Assembly (NCBI GenBank): GCA_002839095.1
Contig: PGXL01000007.1
Location: forward strand, 62,001 to 126,000
Source: Tenericutes bacterium HGW-Tenericutes-2
Lineage (GTDB): Bacteria; Bacillota_I; Bacilli_A; Acholeplasmatales; Acholeplasmataceae
Direction of reading: 5' to 3'
Length of the DNA: 64,000 nt
Part shown: positions 36,289 through 44,940 of the stretch, piece after piece
Numbering within the stretch: the first letter of the stretch is position 1
Layout: each line of letters opens with the position of its first letter
The notes under the pieces: model-generated
Database searches by the model: none
What the model was told of the DNA's origin: nothing
What the model saw: only the letters and a program-made list of their open reading frames with translations
Translations under genes and position numbers: made by a program

Positions 36289-39200
36289 ACTAGTTAACTG
36301 GCATTTGTTTTCTAACCAAACCATAGAAATTAAAGACAATGCATTAATTTCAGGTGAAAATGGATCAGGTAAATCGACTTTACTCGATGCAATGCAGTAT
36401 CTATTCGTAGGTGGAAGAAGCGGATCTAAGTTCAATATCGCAGCAACCGATGATGCAAAGCGTACCCTTGAGGGATATGTAAGAGGAAGAATTGGTGCTG
36501 AAAATAAAGAATATTTAAGAAATGGCGATGTCATTTCTCATTTAGCCTTAGAGTTCTATGATGAACAAAGTAAAAAATACTCTGTGATTGGGGTTATTTT
36601 AGATTTACCTAAATTATCGCAGCTTAAAGAAAGATTTTATCTTTTAGATAATGTCTCTATTCACGATGGTCTATTCCTTGAAAAGAAGTATCCAAGAGAC
36701 TTTAAGAGCATGAAGGCTTACCTAAAGAGCATTGATGTCGAATTTCAGCCATTCGAATCCCAAAAGAAATATCGAGATGCACTCGCTAGATTCTTTGGTA
36801 TGGATGCAACCAAGTATGCGAAAATATTACCAAAAGCACTTGCCTTTCGATCAATTGACCTACAGGCTTTCGTTTTTGAGTTCCTTTTAGATGATGATCC
36901 AATCGATATTCAATCCTTGAAAAACAACGTTGCGCAGCTTAAAAAAGTAGAAGCACAAATTAAAAAGGATAAGGAAAAGCTTGAAAAACTTGATACCATC
37001 ATCAAGCTTGGTGAAGAAATCACCTTAAATAAGGAACAAAAGGATATCAATCAATTAATCGACCAATTAAACTGGGTTGAAAAAAGAGAGTCCTTTATTA
37101 AGGAAAACGAGATTAAACTCACTCAAATAGAGAAAAAGCTTGATTATTTGAGAGATGCTAAGGGTCAAATTGATGATCAAATCGAAGAAACGGATACAGC
37201 AATCTTAAATTTAGAGCGTGCTAAAAACGATTCTGACTTGTCTAGAACATTATCTCAATATCAGGAATCACTTCAAAAGAAAGCGCATGAGTATGAGTCC
37301 CAAAAGGAAGCACTTTCTCAGGTTAAAGAATTGCTTGTAAAGGAATTTAATACGATTAAGGAATTAACCAATCTATTACCAAATCAGGCAATGAAGGCTT
37401 TCGTTTCCTATTTTCAATCCAATGAAGATAGTCTTTCAGCATCAGAGTTGTCTGAAAATTTATCCAATCTAAATACTGAAGTTCAATCCTACTCACAGGC
37501 TTATTTTGCAGAAAAAGAAAGAACTGAAACTGATAAAAGAGAATTATCTGAGCAAATTCGAATATCTCAAAATAGAATCAACCAACTTAAACGTCATGTA
37601 AAAACCTATCCATTCTATGTTGAAAATCTAATCAATGCATTAAATGAAGGTTTATCAAGTCACTATCAAAAGGAAGTTAGAGTTAGACCATTATGTGAAT
37701 TGATTGAAATCTCTGATGAACGTTGGAGAAATGCTGTTGAAGGATTTTTGAACACACAACGCTTTGATATCATTGTTGATCCAAGCTATTTTAATGACGC
37801 ACTTGATATATATGAGCAAGTTAAGGTTGAACAAAAGATTTACGGTGTAGGTCTAGTGAATACTCAAAAATTAACTGCCTATGAGCAATTAACTCCTGGT
37901 ACATTAGCAGATAAAGTTACCAGTGAACATACCTATGCGAGATATTATGTCAATATGTTACTTAACAATACATTTTGTGTAGAAAACGTTCATGACCTAA
38001 AAAACTATAACAGATCAATTACACCAAGCTGCATGACTTACTCTAACCATACAGCACGTCAAATCAACCCTAGAACCTATGAGGTTCCGTTTATAGGGAA
38101 GCAAGCGACTACAATGCAAATGAGTATGGAAGAAAGAAATCTAAGTGCTCTAGAAGCGAAAATGAATAAGATTTATGATCTATCCGATAAAAACGATAAG
38201 ATTATGAAGCTGCTATCGCAAAGTAAGAGTAATCAGCTTGTACACCAAGGCCAAATTAGATACTTTGATTTAATTAAGCAAACAAGAAAAGAATACACTC
38301 AAATCGAAGAACAAATTTTATCACTTGGCAAGGATAAAAATCTTGCTAAGCTTGAAGAGCAAATTGAAAAGGCGAAAGTAAGTCGTAGACAGCTTCGATT
38401 TGATTCGGATAAGCTTGTTGGAGAAATCGCGACGAATCGTGATGAAAGACAACGCATTCTTGATTATATTGAAGAAATCAAGGGGAAACTGGACGAATTT
38501 ACGATTGCACAACGCGTGCTAGCTCAAAAGCATCCAGAAAAATTAAGTCTTGCAAATACACAATTTTATGCACTGAAGATGAGACATAAGCATGATCATG
38601 ATGCGATTAGTCAATACTTGGCACAATCTACAGTATCACTCAATAGCCAAGTGATTAAAGCTGAAGCGGATTTAGTGAACCAAATGAAATTCTATATCAT
38701 AACATTCCATTTTGGTGCAGCTCCTCAAATCGATCATTTAATTTATTTCGAACAAGAAGCACAAATGATTAGAAATAATAATTTAGTTCGTTATGAAAAT
38801 GAAGCTTCAGAATTACGTAGAAATTCAGAAATAGGCTTTAAGGAAGAATTTGTTGGTAAACTTAGAGCAAGTATTGAAAATGCTCAGCAGCAAATATCAG
38901 AGCTTAACTTTGCATTAACGGATAAGACATTCGGATCTGACTCCTATCAATTGATCTATAAGGCAAGTGATAATCCAGATTATAAGCTATACTATGAAAT
39001 CATTATGGGTACAGATGCAATCCATAAGCATACTTTATTTACTGAAGGTTTAACAAAGAAGAATGAGCAAATCTTAATGGAGTTGTTTGATAAGATCGCT
39101 TCCAATGATCCTGAGTATGATATGCTAACCTATAAATTCCTTGACTATAGAAACTACATGAGCTACGATATTGAAGTTACCAATAAGAATGGGAATAAAT

Positions 39201-39541
39201 CCTATTTCTCTAAGGTTTCTAAGGAAAAGAGTGGTGGGGAAACCCAAGTACCATTCTATATCGTTATCGCTGCATCCTTCCAGCAACTTCTAACAAAGAA
39301 TAGACGTGTCGACTCAGGTTGTATCGTTTTATTCGATGAAGCATTCAATAATATGGATGAATCTAGAATTGATGCAATGATGAAGTTTTATAATAGCTTA
39401 AGTATTCAATTATTTATTGCAGTGCCACCTCAACGTGTATCGAATATTATCAATTACGTCAGCACAAGCTTAGTCATTGTTAAGGACAATGATTACGCAA
39501 TTGTTGAAACCTTTAAAGACGAAAGACAAATTCGAGTATAA
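36266..39541 (+). CDS. jetC: JetC/MksB-like SMC-type ATPase
   Basis: A 1,091-aa SMC/MukB-like ATPase. Walker A GENGSGKSTLLDAM is at residue about 27-40; long coiled-coil segments cover about 210-450 and 640-800 with a hinge-like region near 460-600; the ABC signature SKEKSGGETQVPF is near 990 and Walker B CIVLFDEAFNNMD near 1018. The start is TTG 36266 (reading MKKLTKIKLVNWHLF) because GGGAGGTGA sits at correct spacing; the upstream ATG at 36233 lies inside jetB without a site. No jetD nuclease gene follows: a hairpin and pepC come next. Confidence 0.88.
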   Translation: MKKLTKIKLVNWHLFSNQTIEIKDNALISGENGSGKSTLLDAMQYLFVGGRSGSKFNIAATDDAKRTLEGYVRGRIGAENKEYLRNGDVISHLALEFYDEQSKKYSVIGVILDLPKLSQLKERFYLLDNVSIHDGLFLEKKYPRDFKSMKAYLKSIDVEFQPFESQKKYRDALARFFGMDATKYAKILPKALAFRSIDLQAFVFEFLLDDDPIDIQSLKNNVAQLKKVEAQIKKDKEKLEKLDTIIKLGEEITLNKEQKDINQLIDQLNWVEKRESFIKENEIKLTQIEKKLDYLRDAKGQIDDQIEETDTAILNLERAKNDSDLSRTLSQYQESLQKKAHEYESQKEALSQVKELLVKEFNTIKELTNLLPNQAMKAFVSYFQSNEDSLSASELSENLSNLNTEVQSYSQAYFAEKERTETDKRELSEQIRISQNRINQLKRHVKTYPFYVENLINALNEGLSSHYQKEVRVRPLCELIEISDERWRNAVEGFLNTQRFDIIVDPSYFNDALDIYEQVKVEQKIYGVGLVNTQKLTAYEQLTPGTLADKVTSEHTYARYYVNMLLNNTFCVENVHDLKNYNRSITPSCMTYSNHTARQINPRTYEVPFIGKQATTMQMSMEERNLSALEAKMNKIYDLSDKNDKIMKLLSQSKSNQLVHQGQIRYFDLIKQTRKEYTQIEEQILSLGKDKNLAKLEEQIEKAKVSRRQLRFDSDKLVGEIATNRDERQRILDYIEEIKGKLDEFTIAQRVLAQKHPEKLSLANTQFYALKMRHKHDHDAISQYLAQSTVSLNSQVIKAEADLVNQMKFYIITFHFGAAPQIDHLIYFEQEAQMIRNNNLVRYENEASELRRNSEIGFKEEFVGKLRASIENAQQQISELNFALTDKTFGSDSYQLIYKASDNPDYKLYYEIIMGTDAIHKHTLFTEGLTKKNEQILMELFDKIASNDPEYDMLTYKFLDYRNYMSYDIEVTNKNGNKSYFSKVSKEKSGGETQVPFYIVIAASFQQLLTKNRRVDSGCIVLFDEAFNNMDESRIDAMMKFYNSLSIQLFIAVPPQRVSNIINYVSTSLVIVKDNDYAIVETFKDERQIRV

Positions 39542-39544
39542 TGA

Positions 39545-39570
39545 AAAGATGGCCCAATAAGGCCATCTTT
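39545..39570 (+). terminator. Hairpin after jetC
   Basis: AAAGATGGCC, loop CAATAA, GGCCATCTTT: a perfect 10-bp stem with a weak U-run. It closes the jet-like operon and leaves 22 bp before the pepC ATG. A TATAAT at 39537-39542 just before it means it could instead be in the pepC leader. Confidence 0.6.
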
Positions 39571-39592
39571 ATCCATAGAAAAGGGGATAGAA

Positions 39593-40918
39593 ATGAATAA
39601 AATAAGCTTTGATGATTTAACAAAATATCAGGAAAACTATGATCAGAAACCAGTTCAGAATGCACTGAGAAGAGTGCTAATGAAAAATGAATTATCTACA
39701 CTTTTTGATAAACAGGAACAAAAGAGTTTAACTCAGTTTAAATTTTCAAATGAAATCAAAACATTACCGGTTACCTATCAAAAGCAAAGTGGAAGATGCT
39801 GGATTTTCGCAGGCTTAAATTTATTAAGAGAAATCATAGCAAGCAAATATGATCTCAAAGATTTTGAGCTTTCTCAAAACTATACAGCATTTTATGACAA
39901 GCTAGAAAAGATTAACTATTTCATTGAAATTATGGATGATTTTCTAGAAGTTGATCAAGACGATCGCACGCTTCAGCATATCCTAAAGACAGGCATTCAA
40001 GATGGTGGACAATGGGATATGTTTGTATCCTTAATCGAAAAATATGGAGTTGTTCCTAAGGAATCCATGGTTGAAACTTCATCATCTTCAAGCACTGCAT
40101 TTATGAATAAGCTAATCAATGTGAAGTTAAGATTATATGCTGCAGATGCAAGACGATTAAAGCATGCTGGTAAAGAAAGTGATATACCTAATTTGAAGTC
40201 AAAAACCTTAAATGAACTCTATACATTCTTAACAACTAATTTTGGTGTGCCACCAAAAACATTTGATTTTGAATATGTTGCAAAAGATGAATATCATATT
40301 ATTAAAAATTTAACTCCTCAATTATTCTATAAAGAACATGTTGGCGATATATTAAAGGATTATGTATCAATTATTCATGCACCAACTAAGGATAAACCAT
40401 ATATGAAGACCTATTCAGTCGCTTATCTTGGTAATGTCATTGGTGGCAGAGATATTAAATATTTAAACCTTGAAATGAAGGATTTAAAGGGATTAGTGCT
40501 AAAGCAGCTACTCAATAAGGAACTTGTTTGGTTTGGTGCTGATGTCTCACGCTATGGAGATAAGGTTTCAGGAGTTTGGGATGATGAATCCTATGATTTC
40601 GAAAACATGCTAGAAATGAATTTATTCATGACAAAGGAAGACGAACTAGACTACAGTCAGGGTTCGATGAACCACGCTATGGTAATTACAGCAGTCAATA
40701 TGTCTGATGAAAAGCCAAACCGCTGGAAAATTGAAAACAGCTGGGGAGATGCAAATGGACAAAAGGGCTACTATCTAGCTTCAGACACGTGGTTTGATAG
40801 ATATGTTTATCAAGCGGTTATTCATCAAAAATACTTAACAGAAGAAATGCGTAAAGCATGGAAGAAGGACCCAAAGATTTTAAAGCCATGGGACCCTATG
40901 GGATCTCTTGCAAAATAA
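39593..40918 (+). CDS. pepC: Aminopeptidase C (bleomycin hydrolase family, C1B)
   Basis: Cytoplasmic cysteine aminopeptidase (441 aa), which forms hexamers in relatives. Catalytic Cys is in KQSGRCWIFAGLNLLREI near residue 69, His in GSMNHAMVITAVN near 362, and Asn in WKIENSWGDANGQKGYY near 384. The C-terminus follows the papain-fold end of the family. AAAAGGGGAT precedes the ATG. Stand-alone gene ended by a strong terminator. Confidence 0.95.
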   Translation: MNKISFDDLTKYQENYDQKPVQNALRRVLMKNELSTLFDKQEQKSLTQFKFSNEIKTLPVTYQKQSGRCWIFAGLNLLREIIASKYDLKDFELSQNYTAFYDKLEKINYFIEIMDDFLEVDQDDRTLQHILKTGIQDGGQWDMFVSLIEKYGVVPKESMVETSSSSSTAFMNKLINVKLRLYAADARRLKHAGKESDIPNLKSKTLNELYTFLTTNFGVPPKTFDFEYVAKDEYHIIKNLTPQLFYKEHVGDILKDYVSIIHAPTKDKPYMKTYSVAYLGNVIGGRDIKYLNLEMKDLKGLVLKQLLNKELVWFGADVSRYGDKVSGVWDDESYDFENMLEMNLFMTKEDELDYSQGSMNHAMVITAVNMSDEKPNRWKIENSWGDANGQKGYYLASDTWFDRYVYQAVIHQKYLTEEMRKAWKKDPKILKPWDPMGSLAK

Positions 40919-40924
40919 ATATAT

Positions 40925-40949
40925 TAAAGAGCTTCGGCTCTTTTTTTTA
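40925..40949 (+). terminator. Terminator of pepC
   Basis: AAGAGC, tetraloop TTCG, GCTCTT with an eight-T run. Confidence 0.88.
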
Positions 40950-40977
40950 TCTAATCTTTTTGTTATAATAAGAAGGC

Positions 40978-41054
40978 CGGGACGTGGCGCAGCTTGGTAG
41001 CGCACTTGCATGGGGTGTAAGGGGTCGCAAGTTCAAATCTTGTCGTCCCGACCA
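40978..41054 (+). tRNA. tRNA-Pro (GGG)
   Basis: Full cloverleaf: acceptor CGGGACG / CGTCCCG with encoded ACCA, D arm GCGC...GCGC, anticodon stem CTTGC / GTAAG with loop ATGGGGT (anticodon GGG at 41012-41014), T arm GCAAG TTCAAAT CTTGT. C1:G72 is typical of bacterial tRNA-Pro. TATAAT lies about 10 bp upstream. Confidence 0.93.
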
Positions 41055-41063
41055 GTATAAAAT

Positions 41064-41090
41064 AAAAAGCGAATTTCTTCGCTTTTTTTG
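41064..41090. terminator. Bidirectional terminator between tRNA-Pro and the DUF4956 gene
   Basis: AAAAAGCGAA, loop TTTC, TTCGCTTTTTTT. It can end the tRNA transcript rightward and the DUF4956 gene leftward. Confidence 0.8.
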
Positions 41091-41094
41091 TTTT

Positions 41095-41778
41095 TCAGTC
41101 CGATGTAAGTGATACATAATCAGAGGTGAGTGTGATGGATAGGTTACCATTTCTAACACGCAGCTCATCTAAGAATGCCTTTTGATCAACATTGTTTTTT
41201 AATTTAATGAGGTAGGTTAATTCAAACATTGTACCAAAATCTGTAGTTTTTACCTTTTGAAGCTGATGGCTATGTACATAAACCTTGAAGACTTCATCAA
41301 AGACATTGGAATAGTTTAAATTTTCAGGTATAACGATTCTTAACTTCGCATGGTTGTTCTTATCCTTATCTAAGTTAAAAGCGTGTAAAAGAAGAAGTAT
41401 AACTGCTATAAAGCCTGTAATGAGCATTGCATAGTCTATATAACCTAATGCAGCAGCAAGACCGATACCAACTGAACTTAAAATATAGGTGATATCCCTA
41501 GAATCTGCAATTGCAGTTCTAAAACGTACCAATGTAAATACACCAGCTAAGCTGAATGCTCTAGCTAAATTGTTAGATACAAGCATAATGATAATTGAAA
41601 TAACAAGTGGCATTAGAAGCAATGTAACTGAGAATGCATGATCATAGACTGTCTTCTTGTGTGTGAACACAAAGACGAAGCTCAGTACACCCCCTAATAC
41701 GGTTGCAGTGATTAAGACAAGCAGGATATTGACGAGCGTTAGCTCAGTCATATCAATAGTGGTAAAGAATGTAGTCAT
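41095..41778 (-). CDS. DUF4956 membrane protein
   Basis: A 227-aa protein with three or four hydrophobic segments near the N-terminus ([41 protein letters not shown]; the glycine-rich [30 protein letters not shown]) and a C-terminal soluble alpha/beta domain. The segment [34 protein letters not shown] is the DUF4956 hallmark. The start has GGAGGATC upstream and overlaps the end of the VTC-like gene by 26 bp. Function unknown; the pairing with a VTC-type polymerase is common in Firmicutes and suggests a partner in polyphosphate or envelope work. Confidence 0.8.
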   Translation of the reverse strand: MTTFFTTIDMTELTLVNILLVLITATVLGGVLSFVFVFTHKKTVYDHAFSVTLLLMPLVISIIIMLVSNNLARAFSLAGVFTLVRFRTAIADSRDITYILSSVGIGLAAALGYIDYAMLITGFIAVILLLLHAFNLDKDKNNHAKLRIVIPENLNYSNVFDEVFKVYVHSHQLQKVKTTDFGTMFELTYLIKLKNNVDQKAFLDELRVRNGNLSITLTSDYVSLTSD

Positions 41779-42496
41779 CTGTAGATCCTCCTAGTAGATA
41801 TTGGTGATAAGCTTTCCCATATTTTGAAAAGCTTTGACTGTATAATTCATATTCTGATAATTTTCTTGCAAGCCAGAAGGGAAAGTTATCTTCACTTTTC
41901 ACTTCCATAAGATATAAATCCTTTGATGATAATATTGGATGACCATCATCTTTTGTAAAGTCAATATTTTCGTTTCTAAACAAAATTTGGTGATCAAATG
42001 TAATTCTTAAAGCATCTGAATCTGACATATAAGCAATTCGATCATATCTGATGAATGCACCAGGCTTCGCTTTGTGTATCTTTATGAAATAATCAATTTC
42101 ATTCATGATTTGATTATCTATATAGGTTTCAAATACTGGCTTGATTCCTGATTCCATATACTCTTTAGCTTGCTTATAGGTTAAATTGACTCGTCTTTTA
42201 TTGATTCGACCCTCGAATTTTTTCTTGATTTCAAGAAATACAAGGCTATCATCCTTTAGTGGAAACGTATAAGTTCTTAAGCGTAGCTTATCCTTATAAG
42301 TAGGTTTTTGAATAGAATTTCTGATGATTGAGAAATCATGCGTATCATAATAGATATTATAGATTGTATAAGGGGTTCCATTGATTGAATAAGGATCACT
42401 TATTAAATGCTCACTTATAAATGAAACCAAATCATTTTTTTGCTTGGTGGTAATGATATATTTACGCTCGTAACGATTGAATATCGGTTTAATCAC
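41753..42496 (-). CDS. VTC-domain polyphosphate polymerase-like protein
   Basis: A 247-aa protein of the CYTH/triphosphate-tunnel fold related to yeast Vtc4. The basic tunnel residues appear as NRYERKYIITTKQKND (ERKY), DKLRLRTYTFP (R-x-R), FLEIKKKFEGRINKRRV (E-x-K-K) and PGAFIRYDRIAYMS, then LMEVKSEDNFPFWLARKL. Such proteins polymerise phosphate or bind polyanions. GTG start at 42496 with GGGAGGT seven bases before it. It forms a two-gene leftward operon with the DUF4956 gene. Confidence 0.82.
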   Translation of the reverse strand: MIKPIFNRYERKYIITTKQKNDLVSFISEHLISDPYSINGTPYTIYNIYYDTHDFSIIRNSIQKPTYKDKLRLRTYTFPLKDDSLVFLEIKKKFEGRINKRRVNLTYKQAKEYMESGIKPVFETYIDNQIMNEIDYFIKIHKAKPGAFIRYDRIAYMSDSDALRITFDHQILFRNENIDFTKDDGHPILSSKDLYLMEVKSEDNFPFWLARKLSEYELYSQSFSKYGKAYHQYLLGGSTDDYILYHY

Positions 42497-42777
42497 TTCA
42501 TGTACCTCCCACCCTGGTTTGTAATAAATTTGTATGATTAGTGTATCTTACATGTGAATCCTATATATTATACCACTTTTCGATAGGGATTGACTTAATA
42601 TTATTAGGAAACAAATAGGAAATAGTCTTCATTTTGTTTATAAATGAAAGAATTTTTAGTTATAATAAATACTTTATTCTCTTGTGAGTCATTAGTAGAT
42701 AAAAAAGTAGATTTATTTGTTTTTGATATTAGACAAATAGATTTTAAAATGGTAAAATAATTATCGCGACATGAAGT

Positions 42778-42855
42778 GCACCCGTAGCTCAGTTGGATTA
42801 GAGCATAACCCTCCGAAGGTTAAGGTCGCATGTTCGATTCATGTCGGGTGCACCA
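42778..42855 (+). tRNA. tRNA-Arg (CCG)
   Basis: Acceptor GCACCCG / CGGGTGC with encoded ACCA, D arm GCTC...GAGC, anticodon stem TAACC / GGTTA with loop CTCCGAA (anticodon CCG at 42813-42815), T arm GCATG TTCGATT CATGT. It lies 6 bp before tRNA-Ser. Confidence 0.93.
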
Positions 42856-42861
42856 TCATAT

Positions 42862-42950
42862 GGAGGAATACTCAAGTGGCTGAAGAGGCAGGCTTGGAAA
42901 GCATGTAGGCTGTAAAAGGCGCAGGGGTTCAAATCCCCTTTCCTCCGCCA
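42862..42950 (+). tRNA. tRNA-Ser (GGA), one mismatch in anticodon stem
   Basis: Class II tRNA: acceptor GGAGGAA / TTCCTCC with encoded GCCA, long variable arm, T arm GGGG TTCAAAT CCCC, anticodon loop TTGGAAA (GGA at 42896-42898). The anticodon stem CAGGC / GCATG has one G-A mismatch; GCCTG would pair fully. It is the last core gene before the mobile island. Confidence 0.85.
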
Positions 42951-43059
42951 TGTTTTCAATACGGAGTTTATTTGTTAAATTGCTGAATATATGCCAAAAT
43001 CATGGCTGAATCAGGGGATTTAGCACGATAAACACCTTAATCGATATTAAAAAAAGATG

Positions 43060-43117
43060 AAAAGACAAAGTGAAGTCCTAAAGAATGCATTTTTAGGATA
43101 AAATGGATGTCTTTTTT
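43060..43117 (+). terminator. Nested stem-loop terminator after the tRNA pair
   Basis: Outer stem AAAAGAC / GTCTTTT (43060-43066 with 43109-43115), inner stem TCCTAAA / TTTAGGA (43076-43082 with 43092-43098), then a T-run. Confidence 0.6.
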
Positions 43118-43184
43118 TCTTTTTGCTTCTTTGCTATGGCAAGGGGGATTTGAACTTTAAACACCAATAGTATGACTATCCAAT

Positions 43185-43206
43185 AAAAAAACACTCTCAA
43201 GGAGTG
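43185..43206 (-). terminator. Terminator of the serine recombinase operon
   Basis: On the minus strand CACTC, loop CTTGA, GAGTG, then TTTTTTT. It lies 76 bp past the recombinase stop codon. Confidence 0.75.
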
Positions 43207-43281
43207 CGATATAAGGCGATTTCATACGTGGGGGTTGAAATCCGTCATGGCGGAAATTGGCGGATTAAACATCTTTATGAC

Positions 43282-44940
43282 TTAATAGAATAGAATACCA
43301 TGTGTAGATTGAAACGCTGTCTTTCTAATGTTGTAGGAAACTACACCTGGTAGGTAAAGACTACCTGGGATTTCTATGTTTTCGTAATCGTTCCTCATGC
43401 CTAAAACAAAGATGATTTGATCACGAGATTGAATAATGATTTTTGAGAATAGACTCTTATATGGAAACTCAGATAGCATAGATACTGGCTTTTGATGAGG
43501 TTTCAAGATTTGCTTTATTTCAAGTATAAAAGCATCGACATTCATCTCGGTTATTAGCTTGTTGGTTATCATTGCTTCTGTTATCTTTAGCTCGTACAAG
43601 TCCTTATTGAGTTGAGATAAAACTGTTTGATGAAACTCATCACTTGAATCTTTTATCAGTTCTAGTTTCGATTCTACAGCCTTAATTTTGGCTTGTGTTT
43701 GATTTAAATCGGACTTCGCTTGAATGATTCTGATATCAGAGTTTAAGGCCTCCGTGAGGCTTTTTATGAAGTCGTTTTTGTTTTGAATAATCAGGTTAAT
43801 TTGTTGGATCATCTGCTGATCAATGACATGACACGAGATGGTTTCTGAAATACATTTTTTTTGAAGTTTATTAGAAGAGCACTGTAGATACCGACTTGCA
43901 AACTCACTACCGATCTTGTTAGTCTTCATATTAAAGTTTTTACCACAATGAGGACAGTGTATCAATCCTGTATAAGGTGTTTCTTTACTGAAGGCTACTT
44001 TTAAGTCTTTCTTGTCACTTTTATGATATTTCAGACTTTTTTGCTTTCTTAAAGCTTGAACTTCATCGAACATGTCTATGGATATGATGGCTGGATGAGA
44101 GTTCAATACATAGAATTTGGGTAATGCTCCATTGTTAATAACCTTGTCATTCGATTTGAATGATGGTCTATACGTTTTTTGAAGCATAGCATTCCCTGTA
44201 TATTTTTCATTCTTTAAAATGCCATAGATAGCACTTTTATTCCAGTGTGTGTTACCCAAGGGAGACTTAATGTTGTTATCCTCAAGATACTTGATAATTG
44301 GGGTAGAGCCATATCCTTCAAGAAACATTTCATAGATCTTTTTTACAGTGGAAGCCTCATGTTCGTTGATGATGATGCGACCATGAGAATCATGTTCATA
44401 ACCGAGTACGCGTTTAGTGACCATGTGAAAAATGCCGTTTTCAAATCGTTTGGTATTTCCCCATTTCACATTCTCACTAATCGTTCGTGATTCTTCCTCA
44501 GCCATACCACTTAAGACGGATATAATAAACTCGATTCCTGGATCAAAAGAAGAAATGTTTTCTTTTTCAAAATAGACCTCAATACCGATTCGTTTAAGAT
44601 CTTGAATCGTTTTTAAGCAATCAATTGTGTTTCTGGCAAATCGTGATATTGATTTTGTAAGTATTAAATCGATGAGTCCATGATTAGCAGCAGTGAGCAT
44701 CATATTGAACTGATTTCGTTTCTTCAAGCCAGTGCCACTGATGCCCTCATCTGCATAAACGCCAATGAAATTCCAATTAGGGTTATTAAGTATCTCATTT
44801 GTATAGGTTGAGACTTGGTTTGCAAAACTGTTAAGCTGTGAATCAGAAGCAGTAGATACTCTAGCATAAGCACAAACGTTTTTCTTTTTAGAATTTAGAT
44901 CAAGTCTATCTAGGTTTATAACTTCAATCAATTCGGTCAT
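43282..44940 (-). CDS. Large serine recombinase (second of pair)
   Basis: Site-specific recombinase of 552 aa. The N-terminal resolvase domain has the nucleophile Ser in CAYARVSTASDSQLNSF (residue about 29) and ADEGISGTGLKKRNQF plus LTKSISRFARNT (catalytic Arg residues). A recombinase domain follows (GYEHDSHGRIIINEHEASTVKKIYEMFLEGYG), then a zinc ribbon (LIHCPHCGKNFNM...CSSNKLQKKC) and a C-terminal coiled coil. It overlaps the previous recombinase by 4 bp. Such proteins integrate and excise mobile elements; paired genes occur in SCC-type and related elements. Confidence 0.92.
   Translation of the reverse strand: MTELIEVINLDRLDLNSKKKNVCAYARVSTASDSQLNSFANQVSTYTNEILNNPNWNFIGVYADEGISGTGLKKRNQFNMMLTAANHGLIDLILTKSISRFARNTIDCLKTIQDLKRIGIEVYFEKENISSFDPGIEFIISVLSGMAEEESRTISENVKWGNTKRFENGIFHMVTKRVLGYEHDSHGRIIINEHEASTVKKIYEMFLEGYGSTPIIKYLEDNNIKSPLGNTHWNKSAIYGILKNEKYTGNAMLQKTYRPSFKSNDKVINNGALPKFYVLNSHPAIISIDMFDEVQALRKQKSLKYHKSDKKDLKVAFSKETPYTGLIHCPHCGKNFNMKTNKIGSEFASRYLQCSSNKLQKKCISETISCHVIDQQMIQQINLIIQNKNDFIKSLTEALNSDIRIIQAKSDLNQTQAKIKAVESKLELIKDSSDEFHQTVLSQLNKDLYELKITEAMITNKLITEMNVDAFILEIKQILKPHQKPVSMLSEFPYKSLFSKIIIQSRDQIIFVLGMRNDYENIEIPGSLYLPGVVSYNIRKTAFQSTHGILFY

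Larger units (their letters stand above)
42951..43281. other. 331-bp junction between tRNA-Ser and the island
   Basis: No gene is seen. It contains a nested stem-loop with a T-run (43060-43117), a minus-strand tRNA-3'-end-like fragment near 43135-43160, the minus-strand terminator of the serine recombinase operon, and a hairpin whose ends AATCCG and CGGATT (about 43237-43266) surround TGGCGG-type repeats. The left end of the mobile element should lie here. Confidence 0.6.

Noticed and set aside
39542-40918. Search for jetD after jetC
   Set aside because: The next gene has the Cys-His-Asn catalytic motifs of aminopeptidase C, and no topoisomerase-VI-like or DUF3322/2220-like protein is seen anywhere in 30-42 kb.
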